From Micromussa lordhowensis (taxonomy: Eukaryota; Cnidaria; Anthozoa; Scleractinia; Lobophylliidae), in the NCBI GenBank assembly GCA_964020085.1, contig CAXHUQ010001522.1, positions 186,001 through 250,000 of the forward strand: DNA of 64,000 nt, given 5' to 3'. Below are positions 47,801 through 59,700 of this stretch, piece by piece. Position 1 is the first letter of the stretch; the number at the start of each line of letters is the position of its first letter. The position numbers and the translations under genes were made by a program. Below the pieces are notes generated by a model, which was not told where the DNA came from, did not search any database, and saw nothing but the letters and a program-made list of their open reading frames with translations.

Positions 47801-50800
47801 TCCGGGTCCACATGCAAAGTTTCGGAGCTGCGCGACATCTCACACTATGCTAACCAGCCCGTTTGCTAATTAGCCGAACTTTGCGCGCATCGCAACTTTG
47901 CAAACTAATACCACCAAAGCACTCCCGGGGTCGGTCCGGGTCCAAATGCGAAGTATCGGAGCTGCGCGAAATCTCGCACTATGCTAATCAGCCCGCAGAT
48001 CCCCAGGCGTGGCCGGCTGGCTGACTCGTTAGCCGAGCTTGACGCGTGTCGCAACTTGGCAAACTAATGGCACCAAAGCACTCCTGGGGTGGGTCCGGGT
48101 CCACATGCAAAGTTTCGGAGCTGCGCGACATCTCGCACTATGCTAACCAGCCCGTTTGCTAATTAGCCGAACTTTGCGCGCGTCGCAACTTTGCAAACTA
48201 ATACCACCAAAGCACTCCCGGGGTCGGTCCGGGTCCAAATGCGAAGTATCGGAGCTGCGCGAAATCTCGCACTATGCTAATCAGCCCGCAGATCCCCAGG
48301 CGTGGCCGGCTGGCTGACTCGTTAGCCGAGCTTGACGCGTGTCGCAACTTGGCAAACTAATGGCACCAAAGCACTCCTGGGGTGGGTCCGGGTCCACATG
48401 CAAAGTTTCGGAGCTGCGCGACATCTCGCACTATGCTAACCAGCCCGTTTGCTAATTAGCCGAACTTTGCGCGCGTCGCAACTTTGCAAACTAATACCAC
48501 CAAAGCACTCCCGGGGTCGGTCCGGGTCTAAATGCGAAGTAACGGAGCTGCGCGAAATCTCGCACTATGCTAATCAGCCCGCAGATCCCCAGGGGTGGCC
48601 GGCTGGCTGACTCGTTAGCCGAGCTTGACGCGTGTCGCAACTTGGCAAACTAATGGCACCAAAGCACTCCTGGGGTGGGTCCGGGTCCACATGCAAAGTT
48701 TCGGAGCTGCGCGACATCTCGCACTATGCTAACCAGCCCGTTTGCTAATTAGCCGAACTTTGCGCGCGTCGCAACTTTGCAAACTAATACCACCAAAGCA
48801 CTCCCGGGGTCGGTCCGGGTCCAAATGCGAAGTATCGGAGCTGCGCGAAATCTCTGCACTATGCTAATCAGCACGCAGATCCCCAGGCGTGGCCGGCTGG
48901 CTGACTCGTTAGCCGAGCTTGACGCGGGTCGCAACTTGGCAAACTAATGGCACCAAAGCACTCCTGGGATGGGTCCGGGTCCACATGCAAAGTTTCGGAG
49001 CTGCGCGACATCTCGCACTATGCTAACCAGCCCGTTTGCTAATTAGCCGAACTTTGCGCGCGGCGCAACTTTGCAAACTAATACCACCAAAGCACTCCCG
49101 GGGTCGGTCCGGGTCCAAATGCGAAGTATCGGAGCTGCGCGAAATCTCGCACTATGCTAATCAGCCCGCAGATCCCCAGGCGTGGCCGGCTGGCTGACTC
49201 GTTAGCCGAGCTTGACGCGTGTCGCAACTTGGCAAACTAATGGCACCAAAGCACTCCTGGGGTGGGTCCGGGTCCACATGCAAAGTTTCGGAGCTGCGCG
49301 ACATCTCGCACTATGCTAACCAGCCCGTTTGCTAATTAGCCCAACTTTGCGCGCGTCGCAACTTTGCAAACTAATACCACCAAAGCACTCCCGGGGTCGG
49401 TCCGGGTCCAAATGCGAAGTATCAGAGCTGCGCGAAATCTCGCACTATGCTAATCAGCCCGCAGATCCCCAGACGTGGCCGGCTGGCTGACTCGTTAGCC
49501 GAGCTTGACGCGTGTCGCAACTTGGCAAACTAATGGCACCAAAGCACTCCTGGGGTGGGTCCGGGTCCACATGCAAAGTTTCGGAGCTGCGCGACATCTC
49601 GCACTATGCTAACCAGCCCGTTTGCTAATTAGCCGAACTTTGCGCGCGTCGCAACTTTGCAAACTAATACCACCAAAGCACTCCCGGGGTCTGTCCGGGT
49701 CCAAATGCGAAGTAACGGAGCTGCGCGAAATCTCGCACTATGCTAATCAGCCCGCAGATCCCCAGGGGTGGCCGGCTGGCTGACTCGTTAGCCGAGCTTG
49801 ACGCGTGTCGCAACTTGGCAAACTAATGGCACCAAAGCACTCCTGGGGTGGGTCCGGGTCCACATGCAAAGTTTCGGAGCTGCGCGACATCCCGCACTAT
49901 GCTAACCAGCCCGTTTGCTAATTAGCCGAACTTTGCGCGCGTCGCAACTTTGCAAACTAATACCACCAAAGCACTCCCGGGGTCGGTCCAGGTCCAAATG
50001 CGAAGTATCGGAGCTGCGCGAAATCTCGCACTATGCTAATCAGCCCGCAGATCCCCAGGGGTGGCCGGCTGGCTGACTCGTTAGCCGAGCTTGACGCGTG
50101 TCGCAACTTGGCAAACTAATGGCACCAAAGCACTCCTGGGGTGGGTCCGGGTCCACATGCAAAGTTTCGGAGCTGCGCGACATCTCGCACTATGCTAACC
50201 AGCCCGTTTGCTAATTAGCCGAACTTTGCGCGCGTCGCAACTTTGCAAACTAATACCACCAAAGCACTCCCGGGGTCGGTCCGGGTCCAAATGCGAAGTA
50301 TCGGAGCTGCGCGAAATCTCGCACTATGCTAATCATCCCGCAGATCCCCAGGGGTGGCCGGCTGGCTGACTCGTTAGCCGAGCTTGACGCGTGTCGCAAC
50401 TTGGCAAACTAATGGCACCAAAGCACTCCTGGGGTGGGTCCGGGTCCACATGCAAAGTTTCGGAGCTGCGCGACATCTCGCACTATGCTAACCAGCCCGT
50501 TTGCTAATTAGCCGAACTTTGCGCGCGTCGCAACTTTGCAAACTAATACCACCAAAGCACTCCCGGGGTCGGTCCGGGTCCAAATGCGAAGTATCGGAGC
50601 TGCGCGAAATCTCGCACTATGCTAATCAGCCCGCAGATCCCCAGGCGTGGCCGGCTGGCTGACTCGTTAGCCGAGCTTGACGCGTGTCGCAACTTGGCAA
50701 ACTAATGGCACCAAAGCACTCCTGGGGTGGGTCCGGGTCCACATGCAAAGTTTCGGAGCTGCGCGACATCTCGCACTATGCTAACCAGCCCGTTTGCTAA

Positions 50801-53322
50801 TTAGCCCAACTTTGCGCGCGTCGCAACTTTGCAAACTAATACCACCAAAGCACTCCCGGGGTCGGTCCGGGTCCAAATGCGAAGTATCGGAGCTGCGCGA
50901 AATCTCGCACTATGCTAATCAGCCCGCAGATCCCCAGGCGTGGCCGGCTGGCTGACTCGTTAGCCGAGCTTGACGCGTGTCGCAACTTGGCAAACTAATG
51001 GCACCAAAGCACTCCTGGGGTGGGTCCGGGTCCACATGCAAAGTTTCGGAGCTGCGCGACATCTCGCACTATGCTAACCAGCCCGTTTGCTAATTAGCCG
51101 AACTTTGCGCGCGTCGCAACTTTGCAAACTAATACCACCAAAGCACTCCCGGGGTCGGTCCGGGTCCAAATGCGAAGTATCGGAGCTGCGCGAAATCTCG
51201 CACTATGCTAATCAGCCCGCAGATCCCCAGGCGTGGCCGGCTGGCTGACTCGTTAGCCGAGCTTGACGCGTGTCGCAACTTGGCAAACTAATGGCACCAA
51301 AGCACTCCTGGGGTGGGTCCGGGTCCACATGCAAAGTTTCGGAGCTGCGCGACATCTCGCACTATGCTAACCAGCCCGTTTGCTAATTAGCCGAACTTTG
51401 CGCGCGTCGCAACTTTGCAAACTAATACCACCAAAGCACTCCCGGGGTCGGTCCGGGTCCAAATGCGAAGTATCGGAGCTGCGCGAAATCTCGCACTATG
51501 CTAATCAGCCCGCAGATCCCCAGGCGTGGCCGGCTGGCTGACTCGTTAGCCGAGCTTGACGCGTGTCGCAACTTGGCAAACTAATGGCACCAAAGCACTC
51601 CTGGGGTGGGTCCGGGTCCACATGCAAAGTTTCGGAGCTGCGCGACATCTCACACTATGCTAACCAGCCCGTTTGCTAATTAGCCGAACTTTGCGCGCAT
51701 CGCAACTTTGCAAACTAATACCACCAAAGCACTCCCGGGGTCGGTCCGGGTCCAAATGCGAAGTATCGGAGCTGCGCGAAATCTCGCACTATGCTAATCA
51801 GCCCGCAGATCCCCAGGCGTGGCCGGCTGGCTGACTCGTTAGCCGAGCTTGACGCGTGTCGCAACTTGGCAAACTAATGGCACCAAAGCACTCCTGGGGT
51901 GGGTCCGGGTCCACATGCAAAGTTTCGGAGCTGCGCGACATCTCGCACTATGCTAACCAGCCCGTTTGCTAATTAGCCGAACTTTCCGCGCGTCGCAACT
52001 TTGCAAACTAATACCACCAAAGCACTCCCGGGGTCGGTCCGGGTCCAAATGCGAAGTATCGGAGCTGCGCGAAATCTCGCACTATGCTAATCAGCCCGCA
52101 GATCCCCAGGCGTGGCCGGCTGGCTGACTCGTTAGCCGAGCTTGACGCGTGTCGCAACTTGGCAAACTAATGGCACCAAAGCACTCCTGGGGTGGGTCCG
52201 GGTCCACATGCAAAGTTTCGGAGCTGCGCGACATCTCGCACTATGCTAACCAGCCCGTTTGCTAATTAGCCGAACTTTGCGCGCGTCGCAACTTTGCAAA
52301 CTAATACCACCAAAGCACTCCCGGGGTCGGTCCGGGTCCAAATGCGAAGTATCGGAGCTGCGCGAAATCTCGCACTATGCTAATCAGCCCGCAGATCCCC
52401 AGGCGTGGCCGGCTGGCTGACTCGTTAGCCGAGCTTGACGCGTGTCGCAACTTGGCAAACTAATGGCACCAAAGCACTCCTGGGGTGGGTCCGGGTCCAC
52501 ATGCAAAGTTTCGGAGCTGCGCGACATCTCGCACTATGCTAACCAGCCCGTTTGCTAATTAGCCGAACTTTGCGCGCGTCGCAACTTTGCAAACTAATAC
52601 CACCAAAGCACTCCCGGGGTCGGTCCGGGTCCAAATGCGAAGTATCAGAGCTGCGCGAAATCTCGCACTATGCTAATCAGCCCGCAGATCCCCAGGCGTG
52701 GCCGGCTGGCTGACTCGTTAGCCGAGCTTGACGCGTGTCGCAACTTGGCAAACTAATGGCACCAAAGCACTCCTGGGGTGGGTCCGGGTCCACATGCAAA
52801 GTTTCGGAGCTGCGCGACATCTCGCACTATGCTAACCAGCCCGTTTGCTAATTAGCCGAACTTTGCGCGCGTCGCAACTTTGCAAACTAATACCACCAAA
52901 GCACTCCCGGGGTCGGTCCGGGTCCAAATGCGAAGTATCGGAGCTGCGCGAAATCTCGCACTATGCTAATCAGCCCGCAGATCCCCAGGCGTGGCCGGCT
53001 GGCTGACTCGTTAGCCGAGCTTGACGCGGGTCGCAACTTGGCAAACTAATGGCACCAAAGCACTCCTGGGGTGGGTCCGGGTCCACATGCAAAGTTTCGG
53101 AGCTGCGCGACATCTCGCACTATGCTAACCAGCCCGTTTGCTAATTAGCCGAACTTTGCGCGCGGCGCAACTTTGCAAACTAATACCACCAAAGCACTCC
53201 CGGGGTCGGTCCGGGTCCAAATGCGAAGTATCGGAGCTGCGCGAAATCTCGCACTATGCTAATCAGCCCGCAGATCCCCAGGCGTGGCCGGCTGGCTGAC
53301 TCGTTAGCCGAGCTTGACGCGG
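44825..53322 (+). repeat. HOR S, copy 0: expanded form, 29 units
   Basis: It starts with the ccaaattcg and ggcttgctg unit (45012), followed by caaaatttccgag (45178, and again 45764, a 2-unit duplication), tatcagag (46488), gtaacgg with ccaggggtgg (46783), ggtctgtcc with gtaacgg (47345-47369) and ctcacac with gcatcgc (47840-47888). Then comes a second partial round: gacgcggg unit 48928, tatcagag (49424), ggtctgtcc (49690), ctcacac with gcatcgc (51650-51698) and tatcagag (52646). It contains the only 294-bp unit. The S family shares its opening unit with R and replaces R from here on. Confidence 0.75.
48634..48927 (+). repeat. 294-bp unit with 1-bp insertion
   Basis: Half B reads aatctctgcac, one t more than aatctcgcac, near 48855, and also cagcacgcag for cagcccgcag. 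It is the only length-increasing change in the window and is in a single copy, so it has not been spread by later exchange. The extra base removes local stop codons on the minus strand and explains a 61-codon open frame there, which is not a gene. Confidence 0.93.
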
Positions 53323-55959
53323 GTCGCAACTTGGCAAACTAATGGCACCAAAGCACTCCTGGGGTGGGTCCGGGTCCACATGCAAAGTTTCGGAGCTGCG
53401 CGACATCTCGCACTATGCTAACCAGCCCGTTTGCTAATTAGCCGAACTTTGCGCGCGGCGCAACTTTGCAAACTAATACCACCAAAGCACTCCCGGGGTC
53501 GGTCCGGGTCCAAATTCGAAGTATCGGAGCTGTGCGAAATCTCGCACTATGCTAATCAGCCCGCAGATCCCCAGGCGTGGCCGGCTTGCTGACTCGTTAG
53601 CCGAGCTTGACGCGTGTCGCAACTTGGCAAACTAATGGCACCAAAGCACTCCTGGGGTGGGTCCGGGTCCACATGCAAAATTTCCGAGCTGCGCGACATC
53701 TCGCACTATGCTAACCAGCCCGTTTGCTAATTAGCCGAACTTTGCGCGCGTCGCAACTTTGCAAACTAATACCACCAAAGCACTCCCGGGGTCGGTCCGG
53801 GTCCAAATGCGAAGTATCGGAGCTGCGCGAAATCTCGCACTATGCTAATCAGCCCGCAGATCCCCAGGTGTGGCCGGCTGGCTGACTCGTTAGCCGAGCT
53901 TGACGCGTGTCGCAACTTGGCAAACTAATGGCACCAAAGCACTCCTGGGGTGGGTCCGGGTCCACATGCAAAGTTTCGGAGCTGCGCGACATCTCGCACT
54001 ATGCTAACCAGCCCGTTTGCTAATTAGCCGAACTTTGCGCGCGTCGCAACTTTGCAAACTAATACCACCAAAGCACTCCCGGGGTCGGTCCGGGTCCAAA
54101 TGCGAAGTATCGGAGCTGCGCGAAATCTCGCACTATGCTAATCAGCCCGCAGATCCCCAGGCGTGGCCGGCTGGCTGACTCGTTAGCCGAGCTTGACGCG
54201 TGTCGCAACTTGGCAAACTAATGGCACCAAAGCACTCCTGGGGTGGGTCCGGGTCCACATGCAAAGTTTCGGAGCTGCGCGACATCTCGCACTATGCTAA
54301 CCAGCCCGTTTGCTAATTAGCCGAACTTTGCGCGCGTCGCAACTTTGCAAACTAATACCACCAAAGCACTCCCGGGGTCGGTCCGGGTCCAAATGCGAAG
54401 TATCAGAGCTGCGCGAAATCTCGCACTATGCTAATCAGCCCGCAGATCCCCAGGCGTGGCCGGCTGGCTGACTCGTTAGCCGAGCTTGACGCGTGTCGCA
54501 ACTTGGCAAACTAATGGCACCAAAGCACTCCTGGGGTGGGTCCGGGTCCACATGCAAAGTTTCGGAGCTGCGCGACATCTCGCACTATGCTAACCAGCCC
54601 GTTTGCTAATTAGCCGAACTTTGCGCGCGTCGCAACTTTGCAAACTAATACCACCAAAGCACTCCCGGGGTCGGTCCGGGTCCAAATGCGAAGTAACGGA
54701 GCTGCGCGAAATCTCGCACTATGCTAATCAGCCCGCAGATCCCCAGGGGTGGCCGGCTGGCTGACTCGTTAGCCGAGCTTGACGCGTGTCGCAACTTGGC
54801 AAACTAATGGCACCAAAGCACTCCTGGGGTGGGTCCGGGTCCACATGCAAAGTTTCGGAGCTGCGCGACATCTCGCACTATGCTAACCAGCCCGTTTGCT
54901 AATTAGCCGAACTTTGCGCGCGTCGCAACTTTGCAAACTAATACCACCAAAGCACTCCCGGGGTCGGTCCGGGTCCAAATGCGAAGTATCGGAGCTGCGC
55001 GAAATCTCGCACTATGCTAATCAGCCCGCAGATCCCCAGGCGTGGCCGGCTGGCTGACTCGTTAGCCGAGCTTGACGCGTGTCGCAACTTGGCAAACTAA
55101 TGGCACCAAAGCACTCCTGGGGTGGGTCCGGGTCCACATGCAAAGTTTCGGAGCTGCGCGACATCTCGCACTATGCTAACCAGCCCGTTTGCTAATTAGC
55201 CGAACTTTGCGCGCGTCGCAACTTTGCAAACTAATACCACCAAAGCACTCCCGGGGTCTGTCCGGGTCCAAATGCGAAGTAACGGAGCTGCGCGAAATCT
55301 CGCACTATGCTAATCAGCCCGCAGATCCCCAGGGGTGGCCGGCTGGCTGACTCGTTAGCCGAGCTTGACGCGTGTCGCAACTTGGCAAACTAATGGCACC
55401 AAAGCACTCCTGGGGTGGGTCCGGGTCCACATGCAAAGTTTCGGAGCTGCGCGACATCTCGCACTATGCTAACCAGCCCGTTTGCTAATTAGCCGAACTT
55501 TGCGCGCGTCGCAACTTTGCAAACTAATACCACCAAAGCACTCCCGGGGTCGGTCCGGGTCCAAATGCGAAGTATCGGAGCTGCGCGAAATCTTGCACTA
55601 TGCTAATCAGCCCGCAGATCCCCAGGGGTGGCCGGCTGGCTGACTCGTTAGCCGAGCTTGACGCGTGTCGCAACTTGGCAAACTAATGGCACCAAAGCAC
55701 TCCTGGGGTGGGTCCGGGTCCACATGCAAAGTTTCGGAGCTGCGCGACATCTCGCACTATGCTAACCAGCCCGTTTGCTAATTAGCCGAACTTTGCGCGC
55801 GTCGCAACTTTGCAAACTAATACCACCAAAGCACTCCCGGAGTCGGTCCGGGTCCAAATGCGAAGTATCGGAGCTGCGCGAAATCTCGCACTATGCTAAT
55901 CAGCCCGCAGATCCCCAGGCGTGGCCGGCTGGCTGACTCGTTAGCCGAGCTTGACGCGT

Positions 55960-56118
55960 GTCGCAACTTGGCAAACTAATGGCACCAAAGCACTCCTGGG
56001 GTGGGTCTGGGTCCACATGCAAAGTTTCGGAGCTGCGCGACATCTCGCACTATGCTAATCAGCCCGCAGATCCCCAGGCGTGGCCGGCTGGCTGACTCGT
56101 TAGCCGAGCTTGACGCGT
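55960..56118 (+). repeat. 159-bp A/B hybrid unit
   Basis: The unit starts as half A (gcaacttgg, aatggcacc, ctcctgggg, gtgggtctgg, tccacatg, gacatctc) and ends as half B (ctaatcagcccgcagatcc through gacgcgt). The switch lies in 56042-56058: base 56041 is the A-type c of gacatc, 56059 is the B-type t of ctaatc, and the 17 bp between are identical in A and B. Exactly 134 bp, one A length, are missing. This is what unequal crossing-over or slippage between an A half and the neighbouring B half would leave. It is the only break of the ABAB order in the window. Confidence 0.95.
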
Positions 56119-56704
56119 GTCGCAACTTGGCAAACTAATGGCACCAAAGCACTCCTGGGGTGGGTCCGGGTCCACATGCAAAGTTTCGGAGCTGCGCGAC
56201 ATCTCACACTATGCTAACCAGCCCGTTTGCTAATTAGCCGAACTTTGCGCGCATCGCAACTTTGCAAACTAATACCACCAAAGCACTCCCGGGGTCGGTC
56301 CGGGTCCAAATGCGAAGTATCGGAGCTGCGCGAAATCTCGCACTATGCTAATCAGCCCGCAGATCCCCAGGCGTGGCCGGCTGGCTGACTCGTTAGCCGA
56401 GCTTGACGCGTGTCGCAACTTGGCAAACTAATGGCACCAAAGCACTCCTGGGGTGGGTCCGGGTCCACATGCAAAGTTTCGGAGCTGCGCGACATCTCAC
56501 ACTATGCTAACCAGCCCGTTTGCTAATTAGCCGAACTTTGCGCGCATCGCAACTTTGCAAACTAATACCACCAAAGCACTCCCGGGGTCGGTCCGGGTCC
56601 AAATGCGAAGTATCGGAGCTGCGCGAAATCTCGCACTATGCTAATCAGCCCGCAGATCCCCAGGCGTGGCCGGCTGGCTGACTCGTTAGCCGAGCTTGAC
56701 GCGT
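56119..56704 (+). repeat. Two-unit tandem run with ctcacac and gcatcgc
   Basis: Two consecutive dimers both have ctcacac in A and gcgcgcatcgc at the A/B junction. Elsewhere in the S family this unit is single (47755, 51565, 59342). The two look identical at diagnostic sites, so they arose by a one-unit duplication right next to the hybrid unit. Confidence 0.8.
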
Positions 56705-59700
56705 GTCGCAACTTGGCAAACTAATGGCACCAAAGCACTCCTGGGGTGGGTCCGGGTCCACATGCAAAGTTTCGGAGCTGCGCGACATCTCGCACTATGC
56801 TAACCAGCCCGTTTGCTAATTAGCCGAACTTTGCGCGCGGCGCAACTTTGCAAACTAATACCACCAAAGCACTCCCGGGGTCGGTCCGGGTCCAAATTCG
56901 AAGTATCGGAGCTGTGCGAAATCTCGCACTATGCTAATCAGCCCGCAGATCCCCAGGCGTGGCCGGCTTGCTGACTCGTTAGCCGAGCTTGACGCGTGTC
57001 GCAACTTGGCAAACTAATGGCACCAAAGCACTCCTGGGGTGGGTCCGGGTCCACATGCAAAATTTCCGAGCTGCGCGACATCTCGCACTATGCTAACCAG
57101 CCCGTTTGCTAATTAGCCGAACTTTGCGCGCGTCGCAACTTTGCAAACTAATACCACCAAAGCACTCCCGGGGTCGGTCCGGGTCCAAATGCGAAGTATC
57201 GGAGCTGCGCGAAATCTCGCACTATGCTAATCAGCCCGCAGATCCCCAGGCGTGGCCGGCTGGCTGACTCGTTAGCCGAGCTTGACGCGTGTCGCAACTT
57301 GGCAAACTAATGGCACCAAAGCACTCCTGGGGTGGGTCCGGGTCCACATGCAAAGTTTCGGAGCTGCGCGACATCTCGCACTATGCTAACCAGCCCGTTT
57401 GCTAATTAGCCGAACTTTGCGCGCGTCGCAACTTTGCAAACTAATACCACCAAAGCACTCCCGGGGTCGGTCCGGGTCCAAATGCGAAGTATCGGAGCTG
57501 CGCGAAATCTCGCACTATGCTAATCAGCCCGCAGATCCCCAGGCGTGGCCGGCTGGCTGACTCGTTAGCCGAGCTTGACGCGTGTCGCAACTTGGCAAAC
57601 TAATGGCACCAAAGCACTCCTGGGGTGGGTCCGGGTCCACATGCAAAGTTTCGGAGCTGCGCGACATCTCGCACTATGCTAACCAGCCCGTTTGCTAATT
57701 AGCCGAACTTTGCGCGCGTCGCAACTTTGCAAACTAATACCACCAAAGCACTCCCGGGGTCGGTCCGGGTCCAAATGCGAAGTATCAGAGCTGCGCGAAA
57801 TCTCGCACTATGCTAATCAGCCCGCAGATCCCCAGGCGTGGCCGGCTGGCTGACTCGTTAGCCGAGCTTGACGCGTGTCGCAACTTGGCAAACTAATGGC
57901 ACCAAAGCACTCCTGGGGTGGGTCCGGGTCCACATGCAAAGTTTCGGAGCTGCGCGACATCTCGCACTATGCTAACCAGCCCGTTTGCTAATTAGCCGAA
58001 CTTTGCGCGCGTCGCAACTTTGCAAACTAATACCACCAAAGCACTCCCGGGGTCGGTCCGGGTCCAAATGCGAAGTAACGGAGCTGCGCGAAATCTCGCA
58101 CTATGCTAATCAGCCCGCAGATCCCCAGGGGTGGCCGGCTGGCTGACTCGTTAGCCGAGCTTGACGCGTGTCGCAACTTGGCAAACTAATGGCACCAAAG
58201 CACTCCTGGGGTGGGTCCGGGTCCACATGCAAAGTTTCGGAGCTGCGCGACATCTCGCACTATGCTAACCAGCCCGTTTGCTAATTAGCCGAACTTTGCG
58301 CGCGTCGCAACTTTGCAAACTAATACCACCAAAGCACTCCCGGGGTCGGTCCGGGTCCAAATGCGAAGTATCGGAGCTGCGCGAAATCTCGCACTATGCT
58401 AATCAGCCCGCAGATCCCCAGGCGTGGCCGGCTGGCTGACTCGTTAGCCGAGCTTGACGCGTGTCGCAACTTGGCAAACTAATGGCACCAAAGCACTCCT
58501 GGGGTGGGTCCGGGTCCACATGCAAAGTTTCGGAGCTGCGCGACATCTCGCACTATGCTAACCAGCCCGTTTGCTAATTAGCCGAACTTTGCGCGCGTCG
58601 CAACTTTGCAAACTAATACCACCAAAGCACTCCCGGGGTCTGTCCGGGTCCAAATGCGAAGTAACGGAGCTGCGCGAAATCTCGCACTATGCTAATCAGC
58701 CCGCAGATCCCCAGGGGTGGCCGGCTGGCTGACTCGTTAGCCGAGCTTGACGCGTGTCGCAACTTGGCAAACTAATGGCACCAAAGCACTCCTGGGGTGG
58801 GTCCGGGTCCACATGCAAAGTTTCGGAGCTGCGCGACATCTCGCACTATGCTAACCAGCCCGTTTGCTAATTAGCCGAACTTTGCGCGCGTCGCAACTTT
58901 GCAAACTAATACCACCAAAGCACTCCCGGGGTCGGTCCGGGTCCAAATGCGAAGTATCGGAGCTGCGCGAAATCTTGCACTATGCTAATCAGCCCGCAGA
59001 TCCCCAGGGGTGGCCGGCTGGCTGACTCGTTAGCCGAGCTTGACGCGTGTCGCAACTTGGCAAACTAATGGCACCAAAGCACTCCTGGGGTGGGTCCGGG
59101 TCCACATGCAAAGTTTCGGAGCTGCGCGACATCTCGCACTATGCTAACCAGCCCGTTTGCTAATTAGCCGAACTTTGCGCGCGTCGCAACTTTGCAAACT
59201 AATACCACCAAAGCACTCCCGGAGTCGGTCCGGGTCCAAATGCGAAGTATCGGAGCTGCGCGAAATCTCGCACTATGCTAATCAGCCCGCAGATCCCCAG
59301 GCGTGGCCGGCTGGCTGACTCGTTAGCCGAGCTTGACGCGTGTCGCAACTTGGCAAACTAATGGCACCAAAGCACTCCTGGGGTGGGTCCGGGTCCACAT
59401 GCAAAGTTTCGGAGCTGCGCGACATCTCACACTATGCTAACCAGCCCGTTTGCTAATTAGCCGAACTTTGCGCGCATCGCAACTTTGCAAACTAATACCA
59501 CCAAAGCACTCCCGGGGTCGGTCCGGGTCCAAATGCGAAGTATCGGAGCTGCGCGAAATCTCGCACTATGCTAATCAGCCCGCAGATCCCCAGGCGTGGC
59601 CGGCTGGCTGACTCGTTAGCCGAGCTTGACGCGTGTCGCAACTTGGCAAACTAATGGCACCAAAGCACTCCTGGGGTGGGTCCGGGTCCACATGCAAAGT

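Larger units (their letters stand above)
53323..56704 (+). repeat. HOR S, copy 1: truncated form, 3382 bp
   Basis: Eleven dimers plus the 159-bp hybrid unit. Markers: ccaaattcg (53511), caaaatttccgag (53678), caggtgtgg (53867, private), tatcagag (54401), gtaacgg (54693), ggtctgtcc (55256), aatcttgcac (55590), ccggagtcgg (55839), gtgggtctggg (about 56007, private), the hybrid unit, then two ctcacac/gcatcgc units. The markers before the hybrid match S copy 2 at +3382 bp, which equals 12 x 293 minus 134. Confidence 0.87.

Noticed and set aside
48749..48934. Minus-strand 61-codon open frame
   Set aside because: It is caused by the single 1-bp insertion near 48855. It is satellite sequence with no protein features.
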